A DNA stretch of 64,000 nucleotides from Promicromonospora iranensis (lineage in GTDB: Bacteria; Actinomycetota; Actinomycetes; Actinomycetales; Cellulomonadaceae): positions 248,001 through 312,000 of the forward strand of contig NZ_JAJQMN010000004.1 of the NCBI RefSeq assembly GCF_028994775.1, in the 5' to 3' direction. Positions 17,252-25,042 of this stretch are shown here, piece after piece. How positions within the stretch are numbered: position 1 is the stretch's first letter; every line of letters starts with the position of its first letter. A program made the position numbers and the translations under genes. A model generated the notes under the pieces. It saw only the letters and a list, made by a program, of their open reading frames with translations. It did not search any database and was not told the origin of the DNA.

Positions 17252-18301
17252 GTGGACCTCGCACTCGTGTGGTTCTTCCTCATCGCGGCTCTGTGGACCG
17301 CGTACCTCGTGCTCGAGGGCTTCGACTTCGGCGTCGGGATGCTCATGTCCCTGCTCCCCCGCGGCGACGCCGCGCACCGCGAGAAGGAGCGGCGGGTGCT
17401 GGTCAACAGCATCGGGCCGGTCTGGGACGGCAACGAGGTGTGGCTCATCACCGCGGGCGCCGCCACCTTCGCGGTGTTCCCCGAGTGGTACGCCACTCTG
17501 TTCTCCGGCTTCTACCTCCCGCTGCTCGCCATCCTGGTCGCGCTCATCGTGCGTGGCGTCGCCTTCGAGTACCGCGGCAAGATCGCCGACGCCGCCTGGG
17601 CCCGCCGCTGCGACATCGCCATCCAGTTCGGTTCCTGGGTGCCTGCGATCCTGTGGGGCGTGATGTTCGCGAACCTGGTGCGCGGCGTCCAGCTCGACGA
17701 GAGCTATCAGTACGTGGGTGGCTTCTGGGCCCTGTTCAACCCGTTCGCGCTGCTCGGCGGTCTGACGACGCTCGTGCTCTTCCTGCTGCACGGCGCGGTG
17801 TTCGTCGCACTCAAGACCGACGGCGAGATCCGCGCGCGCGCCCGTCGGTTCGCCGGGGTGCTGTCGGTCGAGGCTCTCGTCGTGGCCGGCGGGTGGGCGG
17901 TCTGGGCGCAGGTCGCGTACTCCCCGGCCTGGACCTGGGTGGTCGTGGCGGTCGCCGCACTGGCCCTGGTCGGCGTCTTCCTGACGAACCGCGCCGGACG
18001 TGAGGGCTACGCCTTCACGCTGTCCGCGCTGACGATCGTCGCCTCGGTGGTGCTGATCTTCGGGTCCATGTTCCCCGACGTCATGCCGGGTCTGGACGGG
18101 GGCACATCGCTCAGCATCGCGGCGGCGGCGTCGACCCCGTACACCCTGACCGTCGTGACCTGGGTCGCCGTGGTGCTCACGCCGTTGGTGATCCTGTACC
18201 AGGCCTGGACGTACTGGGTCTTCCGGCGTCGGCTGACGGTGGGCCACATCCCGGCACCCGGCGGGCTCACCTGGAAGAAGATCAAGGAGTCGGCGTTCTG
18301 A
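17252..18301 (+). CDS. cydB: Cytochrome bd oxidase subunit II
   Basis: Second membrane subunit of cytochrome bd. The 349-residue product shows LVLEGFDFGVGMLM near residue 22, the family motif GPVWDGNEVWLITAGAATFA near 60, and eight to nine hydrophobic helices. GTG 17252 is chosen because AAAGGA is 7 bases before it; GTG 17246 is too close to the same site. It begins 34 bases after cydA. Its stop codon lies in the first of three 12-nt tandem repeats. Confidence 0.97.
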   Translation: MDLALVWFFLIAALWTAYLVLEGFDFGVGMLMSLLPRGDAAHREKERRVLVNSIGPVWDGNEVWLITAGAATFAVFPEWYATLFSGFYLPLLAILVALIVRGVAFEYRGKIADAAWARRCDIAIQFGSWVPAILWGVMFANLVRGVQLDESYQYVGGFWALFNPFALLGGLTTLVLFLLHGAVFVALKTDGEIRARARRFAGVLSVEALVVAGGWAVWAQVAYSPAWTWVVVAVAALALVGVFLTNRAGREGYAFTLSALTIVASVVLIFGSMFPDVMPGLDGGTSLSIAAAASTPYTLTVVTWVAVVLTPLVILYQAWTYWVFRRRLTVGHIPAPGGLTWKKIKESAF

Positions 18302-18332
18302 GCGGGTATCTGAGCGGGTTTCTGAGCGGGTC
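18297..18332 (+). repeat. Three 12-nt tandem repeats at the cydB-cydD junction
   Basis: Units TCTGAGCGGGT(A/T/C) occur at 18297-18308, 18309-18320 and 18321-18332 without interruption. The first contains the cydB stop codon. They lengthen the intercistronic gap to 46 bases, enough to weaken translational coupling to cydD. Slippage duplication is the simplest origin. Confidence 0.85.
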
Positions 18333-18347
18333 CGGAGGCGTGAGCGC

Positions 18348-20177
18348 ATGAAGCCCCTCGACCCCCGGCTGCTGCAGCAGGTCAGCGCGGCCCGCTGGTA
18401 CGTGGCGCTGACGGTCGGGCTGGGTGTGGTCGCGGCCGGGCTGATCGTCGCGCAGGCGCTGCTCATCGCGGCGCTGCTCGCGCCGGTGGTGCTCGGAGCG
18501 GGCCTGGCCGAGGCGGCGTCGTGGTACTTCGCCGGGCTGGCGCTCGTCGTCGCCGGGCGGGCCGGCGTCGCGTGGGCGCAGGAGCGGTACGCCCTGCGTG
18601 CCGCCGCCCGGACCATCGCCGAGCTCCGCCACGCCGTGGTCGAGGCCTGGGCGTCGCGCGGCCCCCGGGTGGGCGTGCCCGCCGCGGTCGGCGGCACGAC
18701 GGCGGACGGCGGGCTCGGCGCTCCGGCGTCCGGCACCGGACATGGCGCAAGCCCGGAGGCCGAGGTGGCGACCCTCGCGACGCGCGGCCTCGACGCGCTG
18801 GAGCCGTACCTCGTGCGGTACGTACCGCAGCTGGTGCTGACGGCGCTGCTCACGCCCGCCCTGGTCGTCGTGGTGCTCGGCCTGGACTGGGTCACGGCGG
18901 TGATCCTGTTCGTCACGCTGCCGCTCGTGCCCATGTTCATGGTGCTCGTCGGGCGGCTGACGGCCGGGGCGTCGGAGCGGCGGCTCGCCACCGTCGAGCG
19001 GCTCGGCACCCAGGTGCTCGACCTCGTCGCCGGGCTGCCGACCCTCCGCGCCTTCGGGCGGTCGTTCGGGCCCGGGGAACGCGTGCGTGCGCTCGGCGAC
19101 GCCTCCCGCAGGGCGACCATGGGGACGCTGCGGATCGCGTTCCTCTCGTCGATGGTGCTCGAGCTGCTCACGACGCTGTCGGTGGCGATCGTCGCCGTCG
19201 GCGTGGGGCTGCGGCTCGTCGAGGGCGCCATGGAGCTGCAGCCGGCGATCGCGGTGCTCGTGCTGGCTCCCGAGGTGTACCTGCCGCTGCGGCGGGTCGG
19301 GGCGGAGTTCCACGCTTCCGTCGACGGTGTCGCGGCCGCGTCCCGGGCCCTCGCGCTCATCCGACCGGCTGGTTCCGTCCGGCCGGAAGGTGCTGCCGCG
19401 GCCGCGTCTGATCTGGGGGTGGCCGGTCCGGGGGCGGCCGGGCTGGGGGCGGCCGGCGGTGAGCTCGTGCTGGACGGGATCTCCGTGCGGGCCGCCGGGC
19501 GAGGCGTCGTCGCACCCGCCGGGCTGTCGGCCCGGATCCCCCTCGGGTCCGGCGCGGCCGGCGCCGGCCGGATCGTCGCGCTACGCGGGCCGAGCGGGTC
19601 GGGCAAGTCGACGGCCGTGCTCGTGGTCCTCGGCCTGCTGGCACCGGACGCCGGACGTGTGGGGCTGCTCGCACCCGGCGGCGCGCTCCGCGACCTCGCC
19701 GGTCTGTCGGCCGACGAGCTGGAGGCGTGGTGGGCGGGCCTGACGTGGGTTCCGCAGCGCCCCTCGCTCGCACCGGGGCGGCTGCGCGACGTCGTCCTGG
19801 ACGGCGCGTCGCACGTGACCGACCCCGCGCTCGCCGAGGCGGCGCGTCTGACCGGGCTCGACGCCGTCGTCGGCGCACTGCCGAACGGCTGGGACACGCG
19901 CGTCGGGCTCGGCGGCGTGGGGCTGTCCGTGGGGCAACGCCAGCGCGTGGCGCTCACGTCCGCCCTCCTCGACGACGCCGCCGCCCGGCCGCTGGTGATC
20001 CTCGACGAGCCGACGGCTCACCTCGACGCGCGCGGCGAGCAAGCGGTGCTCAACACGGTACGTGCGTGGCGCGATGCCGGGCGGACCGTGCTCGTGGTGG
20101 CCCACCGCGCGTCGCTGCTCGGCCTCGCGGACCAGGTGATCGACGTCCGCTCCGCGGCAGACCCGGAGGCATCATGA
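18348..20177 (+). CDS. cydD: Thiol reductant/heme ABC exporter subunit CydD
   Basis: Half-transporter, a six-helix membrane domain fused to an ATPase, that works with CydC and is needed for assembly of cytochrome bd. The 609-residue product has its membrane domain at about 15-330 and a nucleotide-binding domain with P-loop RGPSGSGKSTAV near 415, signature LSVGQRQRVALTSALL near 520, Walker B LVILDEPTAHLD and VAHRASLL. An Ala/Gly-rich linker of variable length joins the two domains. GGAGG lies 9 bases before the ATG. The stop overlaps the cydC start by four bases (ATGA), implying coupled translation. Confidence 0.96.
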   Translation: MKPLDPRLLQQVSAARWYVALTVGLGVVAAGLIVAQALLIAALLAPVVLGAGLAEAASWYFAGLALVVAGRAGVAWAQERYALRAAARTIAELRHAVVEAWASRGPRVGVPAAVGGTTADGGLGAPASGTGHGASPEAEVATLATRGLDALEPYLVRYVPQLVLTALLTPALVVVVLGLDWVTAVILFVTLPLVPMFMVLVGRLTAGASERRLATVERLGTQVLDLVAGLPTLRAFGRSFGPGERVRALGDASRRATMGTLRIAFLSSMVLELLTTLSVAIVAVGVGLRLVEGAMELQPAIAVLVLAPEVYLPLRRVGAEFHASVDGVAAASRALALIRPAGSVRPEGAAAAASDLGVAGPGAAGLGAAGGELVLDGISVRAAGRGVVAPAGLSARIPLGSGAAGAGRIVALRGPSGSGKSTAVLVVLGLLAPDAGRVGLLAPGGALRDLAGLSADELEAWWAGLTWVPQRPSLAPGRLRDVVLDGASHVTDPALAEAARLTGLDAVVGALPNGWDTRVGLGGVGLSVGQRQRVALTSALLDDAAARPLVILDEPTAHLDARGEQAVLNTVRAWRDAGRTVLVVAHRASLLGLADQVIDVRSAADPEAS

Positions 20178-22063
20178 CCACCCCGACACAGCGCCGGTCC
20201 GGGACCGCCCGCCCCGACCCCCTGCGCCGCGTGCTGCCGCTGCTGGAGGTCCGGCCGGTCAAGGTGGCGGCGGCGATCGGGCTCGGCGTCCTGGCACTCG
20301 CGTGCGCGATCGGGCTCGCGGCGGTCGCCGCCTGGCTGGTCGCCCGGGCCGCGCAGATGCCCCCGGTGCTGACCCTCTCCGTGGCGGTGGTCGCGGTACG
20401 GGCCTTCGGGATCGGGCGCGGCGTGCTGCGCTACTGCGAGCGCCTCGCCTCGCACGACGTCGCCCTCCGTGGCATGGCGGCCCTCCGCGCCAACCTGTAC
20501 GACCGGCTCGCCGCCGACGACCGTCCGGTCACGGTGCGGCGTGGTGAGCTGCTGGCCCGGATCGGACAGGACGTGGACGACGTCGGTGACGTCGTGGTCC
20601 GCTCGATCGTGCCGGCGGGTGTCGCCGTCGTGACCTCGCTCGGCTCGGTGATCCTGGTGGGTGTGCTGCTGCCGGCGGCGGGAGCGGCCCTGGCGCTGTG
20701 CCTGGTGCTCGCCGGTGTGGTGACGCCGTGGCTCGCGGCCAGGGCCGCTGCCCGGACCGAGGCGCGGGGCGCCGCCGTCCGTGGGGAGGTGACGGCGTTG
20801 TCCCTGGAGATCCTGGAGGAGTCGGCGCCGCTGCGCGTGTCCGGGCGGTTCGGCGCGCGGCTGGCCGACCTGGACGCCGCCGACGCGCGCCTGTCCGCCG
20901 TCGCCGACGACGGTGCTCGCACGTCCGGGCTGGCCGCTGCCCTGGGGGCGCTGGCCCAGGGTCTCGCGGTGCTCGCCTCGATCGCGCTGGGTATCCCGGC
21001 GACGCTGTCGGGCTCGCTGTCCGTGGAGGCGTTGTCCGTGATCGTGCTGACGCCGCTCGCCGTGTTCGAGGCGACGGCCGGGCTCCCCGCCGCCGCCGTC
21101 CAGCTGCACAGGTCGAGAGAGGCCGCGCGCCGCCTGCTGGAGCTGCTCCCCGACGCGGCTCCGGTGGCGGACGTCGGGGGCGTCCGCGTGGCTCCGGTGC
21201 CGGGCGGCGCCGTGGAGGACGCGGTGGAAGGGGCGGTGGAAGGCGCGGCGGAGGGCGCAGCGCTGCTCGTGCTCGACGACGTCGCGGCCGGCTGGTCCGA
21301 GGGTGAGGGCGCGCCGCGGACCGTCGTCGAGGGCGTGTCCCTCACGCTGCGCCCGGGGTCGGTCGTCGCGCTGGCGGGCCCCTCCGGCGTCGGCAAGACG
21401 ACCCTCCTGATGACAGCGGCCGGCCTCCTCCCGCCCCGTGAGGGACACGTAGGTGGACGGTCGGCAGAACGTCAGGAGGTCGGCATTCCGAGCGACCGAC
21501 CATCTGACGTTCTACCGACCACCCAAACGGCGCCACGGGCGCGGCTGTTCGTGGCCGAGGACGGGCACGTGTTCGACACCTCCGTGCTCGAGAACCTGCG
21601 GGTCGCGCGCGGCGACGTCACGGCGGCCGAGGCTCGCGGCGCGCTCGACGCCGTGGGGCTGGGCGACTGGCTGGCGGCGCTTCCCGACGGGCTGGACACC
21701 GTGGTGGGCACGGATGCGGCGGCGGTCTCGGGCGGCGAGCGCCGTCGGCTCCTGGTCGCGCGTGCGCTGCTGGCACCGGCCGCGGTACTGCTCGTGGACG
21801 AGCCCGCCGAGCACCTGGACGGCGCGACCGCGGACGCGCTGGTGCGTGCCCTTGCCGACCACGCACGCGAGACCCGCCGGGCGGTGCTGCTGGCGACGCA
21901 CCGCCTCACCCCGCTGGCGGCCGCCGACGAGGTCCTGCTCCTGGGCCACGACGCCCTCGCCGCGCCCGACGCCCCGGCCGCTGTCACCGCCCGCGGCACC
22001 CACGAGACCCTCCGGGCGCACCACCGGGAGTACAGCTGGTCGGCGGCCCAGGAGGAGACGTGA
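20174..22063 (+). CDS. cydC: CydC ABC exporter subunit with a palindromic repeat inserted in frame
   Basis: Partner of CydD in the exporter needed for cytochrome bd maturation. The 629-residue product has a membrane domain at about 20-320, P-loop LAGPSGVGKTTLL near 400, signature VSGGERRRLLVARALL near 520, Walker B VLLVDEPAEHLD and ATHRLTPL. Between the P-loop helix and the Q-loop segment (PRARLFVAEDGHVFDTSVLE), residues about 426-452 are encoded by family A palindrome copy 2. The reading frame continues intact through it. The ATG overlaps the cydD stop. Its 3' end faces the convergent oxidoreductase gene across a strong hairpin. Confidence 0.96.
   Translation: MTTPTQRRSGTARPDPLRRVLPLLEVRPVKVAAAIGLGVLALACAIGLAAVAAWLVARAAQMPPVLTLSVAVVAVRAFGIGRGVLRYCERLASHDVALRGMAALRANLYDRLAADDRPVTVRRGELLARIGQDVDDVGDVVVRSIVPAGVAVVTSLGSVILVGVLLPAAGAALALCLVLAGVVTPWLAARAAARTEARGAAVRGEVTALSLEILEESAPLRVSGRFGARLADLDAADARLSAVADDGARTSGLAAALGALAQGLAVLASIALGIPATLSGSLSVEALSVIVLTPLAVFEATAGLPAAAVQLHRSREAARRLLELLPDAAPVADVGGVRVAPVPGGAVEDAVEGAVEGAAEGAALLVLDDVAAGWSEGEGAPRTVVEGVSLTLRPGSVVALAGPSGVGKTTLLMTAAGLLPPREGHVGGRSAERQEVGIPSDRPSDVLPTTQTAPRARLFVAEDGHVFDTSVLENLRVARGDVTAAEARGALDAVGLGDWLAALPDGLDTVVGTDAAAVSGGERRRLLVARALLAPAAVLLVDEPAEHLDGATADALVRALADHARETRRAVLLATHRLTPLAAADEVLLLGHDALAAPDAPAAVTARGTHETLRAHHREYSWSAAQEET
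21459..21520 (+). repeat. Palindromic repeat, family A, copy 2, inside cydC
   Basis: Arms 21459-21483 and 21496-21520 are inverted copies (22 of 25 positions) of the same half-site as at 7821 and 48037. Read in the cydC frame it encodes a segment beginning GRSAERQEVG that no ABC transporter needs at this place. The host frame is kept. The insert falls in a surface region between P-loop and Q-loop, where length variation is tolerated. Confidence 0.85.
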
Positions 22064-22073
22064 GCCGTTGACG

Positions 22074-22120
22074 ACAGCAGTTCCTGCCGTACGGCACCCC
22101 GTCGTGGCAGGAACTGCTGT
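22074..22120. terminator. Bidirectional hairpin between cydC and the FAD oxidoreductase
   Basis: Arms 22074-22088 and 22106-22120 pair perfectly over 15 bp (ACAGCAGTTCCTGCC) around a 17-nt loop. It sits between two convergent stop codons only 60 bases apart, so it probably ends both transcripts. Confidence 0.75.
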
Positions 22121-22122
22121 GG

Positions 22123-23724
22123 TCAGCCGCTCAGGACCGCCATGGCCGCCGCTCGGCCCGGGATGCCGCTGACGCCGCCGCCTCGGCGGGCGCCGGCGCC
22201 CGCGAGCAGCACCCGGGGGTGGTCGGTCGCCACGCCCCAGCGAGCGGCCTCGGCGCCCGGCGTAGCAGGGGCGGTCTCCTCGTCACGAGGCTCGGCGAAG
22301 GGCCAGCTCAGGTCCCGGTGGAAGATGTGCCCGCCCGGCAGCCCGACGTCGCCCTCCAGGTCGACCGGCGTGCGCACCTCCAGGCACGGGGCACCGTCGG
22401 CGTCGAGGGCGAGCACGTCCTCGATCGGCTCGGCGAGCACGGAGTCCAACGACGTGAGCGTGGCCCGGAGCGCGTGGTCGCGGGCGCCGTCGGGATCCGC
22501 GCGGAAGAGGCGCGCAGGCATGTGCAGCCCGAACAGCGTGATGGTCTGCGCGTCGGTCCCGGCGAGCGCCGGCCCGAGGATGGTCCGGTCGGTCAGCGTG
22601 TGGCAGTAGATCTCGCTCGGCGGCAGCTCGGGGATCTGCCCGGCGGAGGCCTGGGCGTGCGCCGCCTGGAGCTGGGTCAGCGACTCGTTGACGTGCAGGG
22701 TGCCGCTGAACGCGGCGACGGGGTCGACGTCGTCACGCAGCCGCGGGAGGCGTGTCAGGAGCATGTTCACCTTGAGCTGGGCACCCTCCGGGGAGTCGGC
22801 CGACGCCGGCGGGTCGCCACCCAGCAGCCGGTCCAGCTCCGCCGGGGCGCACCCGGCGAGCACGTGCCCGCCGGTAACGCCCCGGGTGCGCCCGTCGGCG
22901 TCGGTCCACGCGACCTCCACGCCGGAAGCTCCGGGGTCGACGGCGGTGACGGTCGCGGAGGTGACGATGGTCGCGCCGGCGGCGACGGCGGCGTCGCGCA
23001 GCGCGCCGGAGACGGCGCCCATGCCGCCCACGGGCACGTCCCAGTCGCCGGTCCCGTTACCGATGACGTGGTAGAGGAAGCAGCGGTTCTGCCGCAGGGA
23101 CGGCTCGTCGAGGTCGGCGAACGTGCCGATCAGCCCGTCGGTGGCCGCGATGCCGCGCACGACGTCGTCGGCGAAGGTGCGGCGCAGCACCTCACCCAGG
23201 GGCTCCTCGAAGAGCGCGCGCCAGGCTTCCTCGCCCACGCCGTCGACCACGAGGTCCCGGACCGCCGACCGCGGGAGCAGCGGTTCGGTGAGCGTCGGCG
23301 CGAGGCGGCGGGCCACCTCCGCGGTCATGGCGTAGAAGCGGCCCCACGCCTCGAAGTCGGCGTCGGAACCGGTGAGACGGCGGAAGGAGGCGCGCGTGGC
23401 GGCGGCGTCCTGGCTGTCGACGAGGAGGCCGCCGTCTCCCACCGGTGTGTACGAGGACCAGCGGCGGCGCTTCAGGGTGATGGGGAGCCCGAGCTCCTCG
23501 ATCACCTGTCGCGGCAGGAGCGAGACGAGGTAGGAGTAGCGCGACAGCCGCGCGTCCGTCCCGGCGAACGGGCGGGCGGAGACGGCAGCACCGCCCACGT
23601 GGTCGGCACGTTCGAGGACGAGGACGGAGCGTCCGCCACGGGCCACGTAGGCCGCCGCGGTGAGGCCGTTGTGACCGCCACCCACGACGACGACGTCGTA
23701 CCGCGAACGCATGGAATCGGTCAT
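22123..23724 (-). CDS. FAD-dependent oxidoreductase, phytoene-dehydrogenase-like
   Basis: Flavoprotein of the amine oxidase/phytoene desaturase superfamily; the substrate is not known. The N-terminal dinucleotide fold is YDVVVVGGGHNGLTAAAYVA followed by LVLERADHVGGAAVSA; the C-terminal FAD motif is LLAGAGARRGGGVSGIPGRAAA. Related actinobacterial proteins are annotated as CrtI/CrtO-like or pyridine nucleotide-disulfide oxidoreductase domain 2 proteins; no other carotenoid gene is near, so a carotenoid role is not supported. ATG 23724 gives MTDSMRSRYDVVVVGGG (533 residues); ATG 23733 and 23772 are alternatives, and none has a clear ribosome site. Confidence 0.88.
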   Translation of the reverse strand: MTDSMRSRYDVVVVGGGHNGLTAAAYVARGGRSVLVLERADHVGGAAVSARPFAGTDARLSRYSYLVSLLPRQVIEELGLPITLKRRRWSSYTPVGDGGLLVDSQDAAATRASFRRLTGSDADFEAWGRFYAMTAEVARRLAPTLTEPLLPRSAVRDLVVDGVGEEAWRALFEEPLGEVLRRTFADDVVRGIAATDGLIGTFADLDEPSLRQNRCFLYHVIGNGTGDWDVPVGGMGAVSGALRDAAVAAGATIVTSATVTAVDPGASGVEVAWTDADGRTRGVTGGHVLAGCAPAELDRLLGGDPPASADSPEGAQLKVNMLLTRLPRLRDDVDPVAAFSGTLHVNESLTQLQAAHAQASAGQIPELPPSEIYCHTLTDRTILGPALAGTDAQTITLFGLHMPARLFRADPDGARDHALRATLTSLDSVLAEPIEDVLALDADGAPCLEVRTPVDLEGDVGLPGGHIFHRDLSWPFAEPRDEETAPATPGAEAARWGVATDHPRVLLAGAGARRGGGVSGIPGRAAAMAVLSG

Positions 23725-23782
23725 GGACGCCATAGTGGCATGGGGCACAGATTGCCAGGGCGGTTCCATCACAAGTCGGTAT

Positions 23783-23798
23783 GTGACCTAATCGTGAC
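23783..23798 (+). promoter_or_regulatory. MtrA-box-like direct repeat
   Basis: GTGAC-CTAATC-GTGAC is a direct repeat with an 11-base period that overlaps the -35 of the NlpC/P60 promoter. It resembles the direct GTnAC repeats described for the response regulator MtrA, which controls cell-wall hydrolase genes in actinobacteria. The assignment rests on pattern and gene context only. Confidence 0.45.
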
Positions 23799-23822
23799 AT
23801 TTACGCGACAGGCGGGTACGGT
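23794..23822 (+). promoter_or_regulatory. Probable promoter of the riboswitch/NlpC-P60 transcript
   Basis: GTGACA (23794-23799) and TACGGT (23817-23822) are 17 bases apart. Transcription would begin near 23829, about 30 bases before the first riboswitch helix, leaving a small CCTC/GAGG hairpin at the 5' end. Confidence 0.5.
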
Positions 23823-23859
23823 CGATCTCGCCTCTCCAGCAACGGGGAGGTCCAGGTCC

Positions 23860-24018
23860 GGACGCCGAACCCTGTCACCGGATCTGAGCAGCTAGAACGT
23901 GACAGGGACGGGGGAACCAAGTAAGCGGGCACGCAAGTGCCCTAGGGGTGAAGCCTCCTCGCGAGGCCGGGTGATCGCTCTCCCCATCCGAACCCGACAG
24001 CTCACTTCGTAGGCGTCT
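23860..24018 (+). ncRNA. c-di-AMP riboswitch (ydaO-yuaA class)
   Basis: The conserved core of this class is all present: GACGGGGGAACCA at 23907, AGGGGTGAAGCC near 23943, a variable arm, and CCGAACCCGACAGCTCACTT with CGTAGGCGTC to 24017. GACGCC at 23861 can pair with GGCGTC at 24012 as the closing helix, and CCCTGTCAC/GTGACAGGG forms an inner hairpin. The NlpC/P60 start codon follows 14 bases later, with its ribosome site directly after the closing helix. This class commonly precedes cell-wall hydrolase and Rpf genes in actinobacteria and usually turns expression off when c-di-AMP is high. Confidence 0.9.
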
Positions 24019-24031
24019 GAGGAGAACACTG

Positions 24032-24940
24032 GTGACCGTACTCACCGACCGCACCCACGACTGGGCGGACGACCAGGCAAACCGCCCCAGCAACCGGGGC
24101 AGGCACCGCGCCGACGGCCCCGCGCTCACCCCCTTCACCGCACTGACCCAGATCGCCGCCGAGAATGCTGCCCGGACCGGCGCCATCGCGGTCGTCACGT
24201 CCGGCATGCTGGCGTCGGTCTTCGCCCAGACCGCGCACACCGCACCCGCCGAGACGCACACGCAGGCCACGCTCGCGGGCGCGACGCCGGTCAGCAACAC
24301 CGTCGACACCACGACCCGCGCCAGCGTCTCCGAGAACCTGGTGACCAAGGTCAAGGTCACGCAGGACGCCGACTTCTACGCCGAGCGCGGACGGGTGTCC
24401 GTGACTCCGTACGCCGAGACCGAGGCAGGCATCGCCGAGGCCAAGGCGAAGGCCGAGGCGGAGGCTCGCGCCAAGGCAGAGGCCGAGGCGAAGGCGCAGG
24501 CCGAGGCCGAGGCAGCCGCCGCTGCCGAAGCCGCTGCCGAAGCTGCGGCCACCGCGGAGGCCGAGACGGTCGCCGTCGTCGAGAACGTCGCCGACGCCTC
24601 CGGTCTGGGCCAGCAGGCCGTCAACCTCGCCCTCGAGTACGTCGGCGTGCCCTACGTGTGGGGCGGAGCCTCCCCCAGCGGCTTCGACTGCTCCGGGCTC
24701 ATCCAGTACGTCTACGGCCAGCTCGGTGTCTCGGTTCCCCACAGCTCGAGCGCGATCTCGACGATCGGGCGTCAGGTCTCCGCCGCCGAGGCCCAGCCGG
24801 GCGACATCGTGTGGACGCCCGGGCACGTGGCCCTCTACGCCGGGAACGGCATGGTCGTCGAGGCCCAGCAGCAGGGCAAGCCGGTGCAGTACGGCAAGAT
24901 GTGGCAGAACAACCCGGTGTACATCCGGGTGACGGGCTGA
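24032..24940 (+). CDS. Secreted NlpC/P60 peptidoglycan endopeptidase
   Basis: Cell-wall hydrolase expected to cut the gamma-D-Glu/diamino-acid bond in stem peptides. In 302 residues it has a long N-terminal region, a hydrophobic export segment at about 50-70 (TGAIAVVTSGMLASVFA), an Ala/Glu/Lys coiled-coil stretch at about 130-180 made of AEAKA/AEAEA units, and a C-terminal NlpC/P60 domain with catalytic Cys in PSGFDCSGLIQYVYG near 216, His in TPGHVALYAG near 268, and a polar third residue after it. The RipA/CwlO-like architecture points to growth or division. GTG 24032 follows AGGAGA. It is controlled by the c-di-AMP riboswitch and possibly by MtrA. Confidence 0.94.
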   Translation: MTVLTDRTHDWADDQANRPSNRGRHRADGPALTPFTALTQIAAENAARTGAIAVVTSGMLASVFAQTAHTAPAETHTQATLAGATPVSNTVDTTTRASVSENLVTKVKVTQDADFYAERGRVSVTPYAETEAGIAEAKAKAEAEARAKAEAEAKAQAEAEAAAAAEAAAEAAATAEAETVAVVENVADASGLGQQAVNLALEYVGVPYVWGGASPSGFDCSGLIQYVYGQLGVSVPHSSSAISTIGRQVSAAEAQPGDIVWTPGHVALYAGNGMVVEAQQQGKPVQYGKMWQNNPVYIRVTG

Positions 24941-24962
24941 CCCTCCCGTCCCCACGCCGGAC

Positions 24963-25008
24963 CACGAGGTGTGTCGCGCCAGGCTCCCTGGTCGCGACAC
25001 ACCTCGTG
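24963..25008. terminator. Long hairpin after the NlpC/P60 gene
   Basis: Arms 24963-24978 and 24993-25008 pair perfectly over 16 bp, and the loop contains a further CCAGG/CCTGG stem, giving an almost continuous 21-bp hairpin 22 bases after the stop codon. It separates the hydrolase from the dehydrogenase on the same strand. Confidence 0.8.
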
Positions 25009-25042
25009 CTCGTCCGGGAGCACGTCAGGTAACGTCCCGGAC

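Noticed and set aside
22123-23724. Carotenoid pathway gene (crtI)
   Set aside because: The fold fits, but there is no phytoene synthase, cyclase or prenyl synthase nearby, and the family includes many enzymes with other substrates.
23782-23800. TGTGACCTAATCGTGACA read as a CRP site
   Set aside because: The second half is a direct, not an inverted, copy (GTGACA instead of TCACA), so it does not fit the CRP dyad; a direct-repeat regulator fits better.
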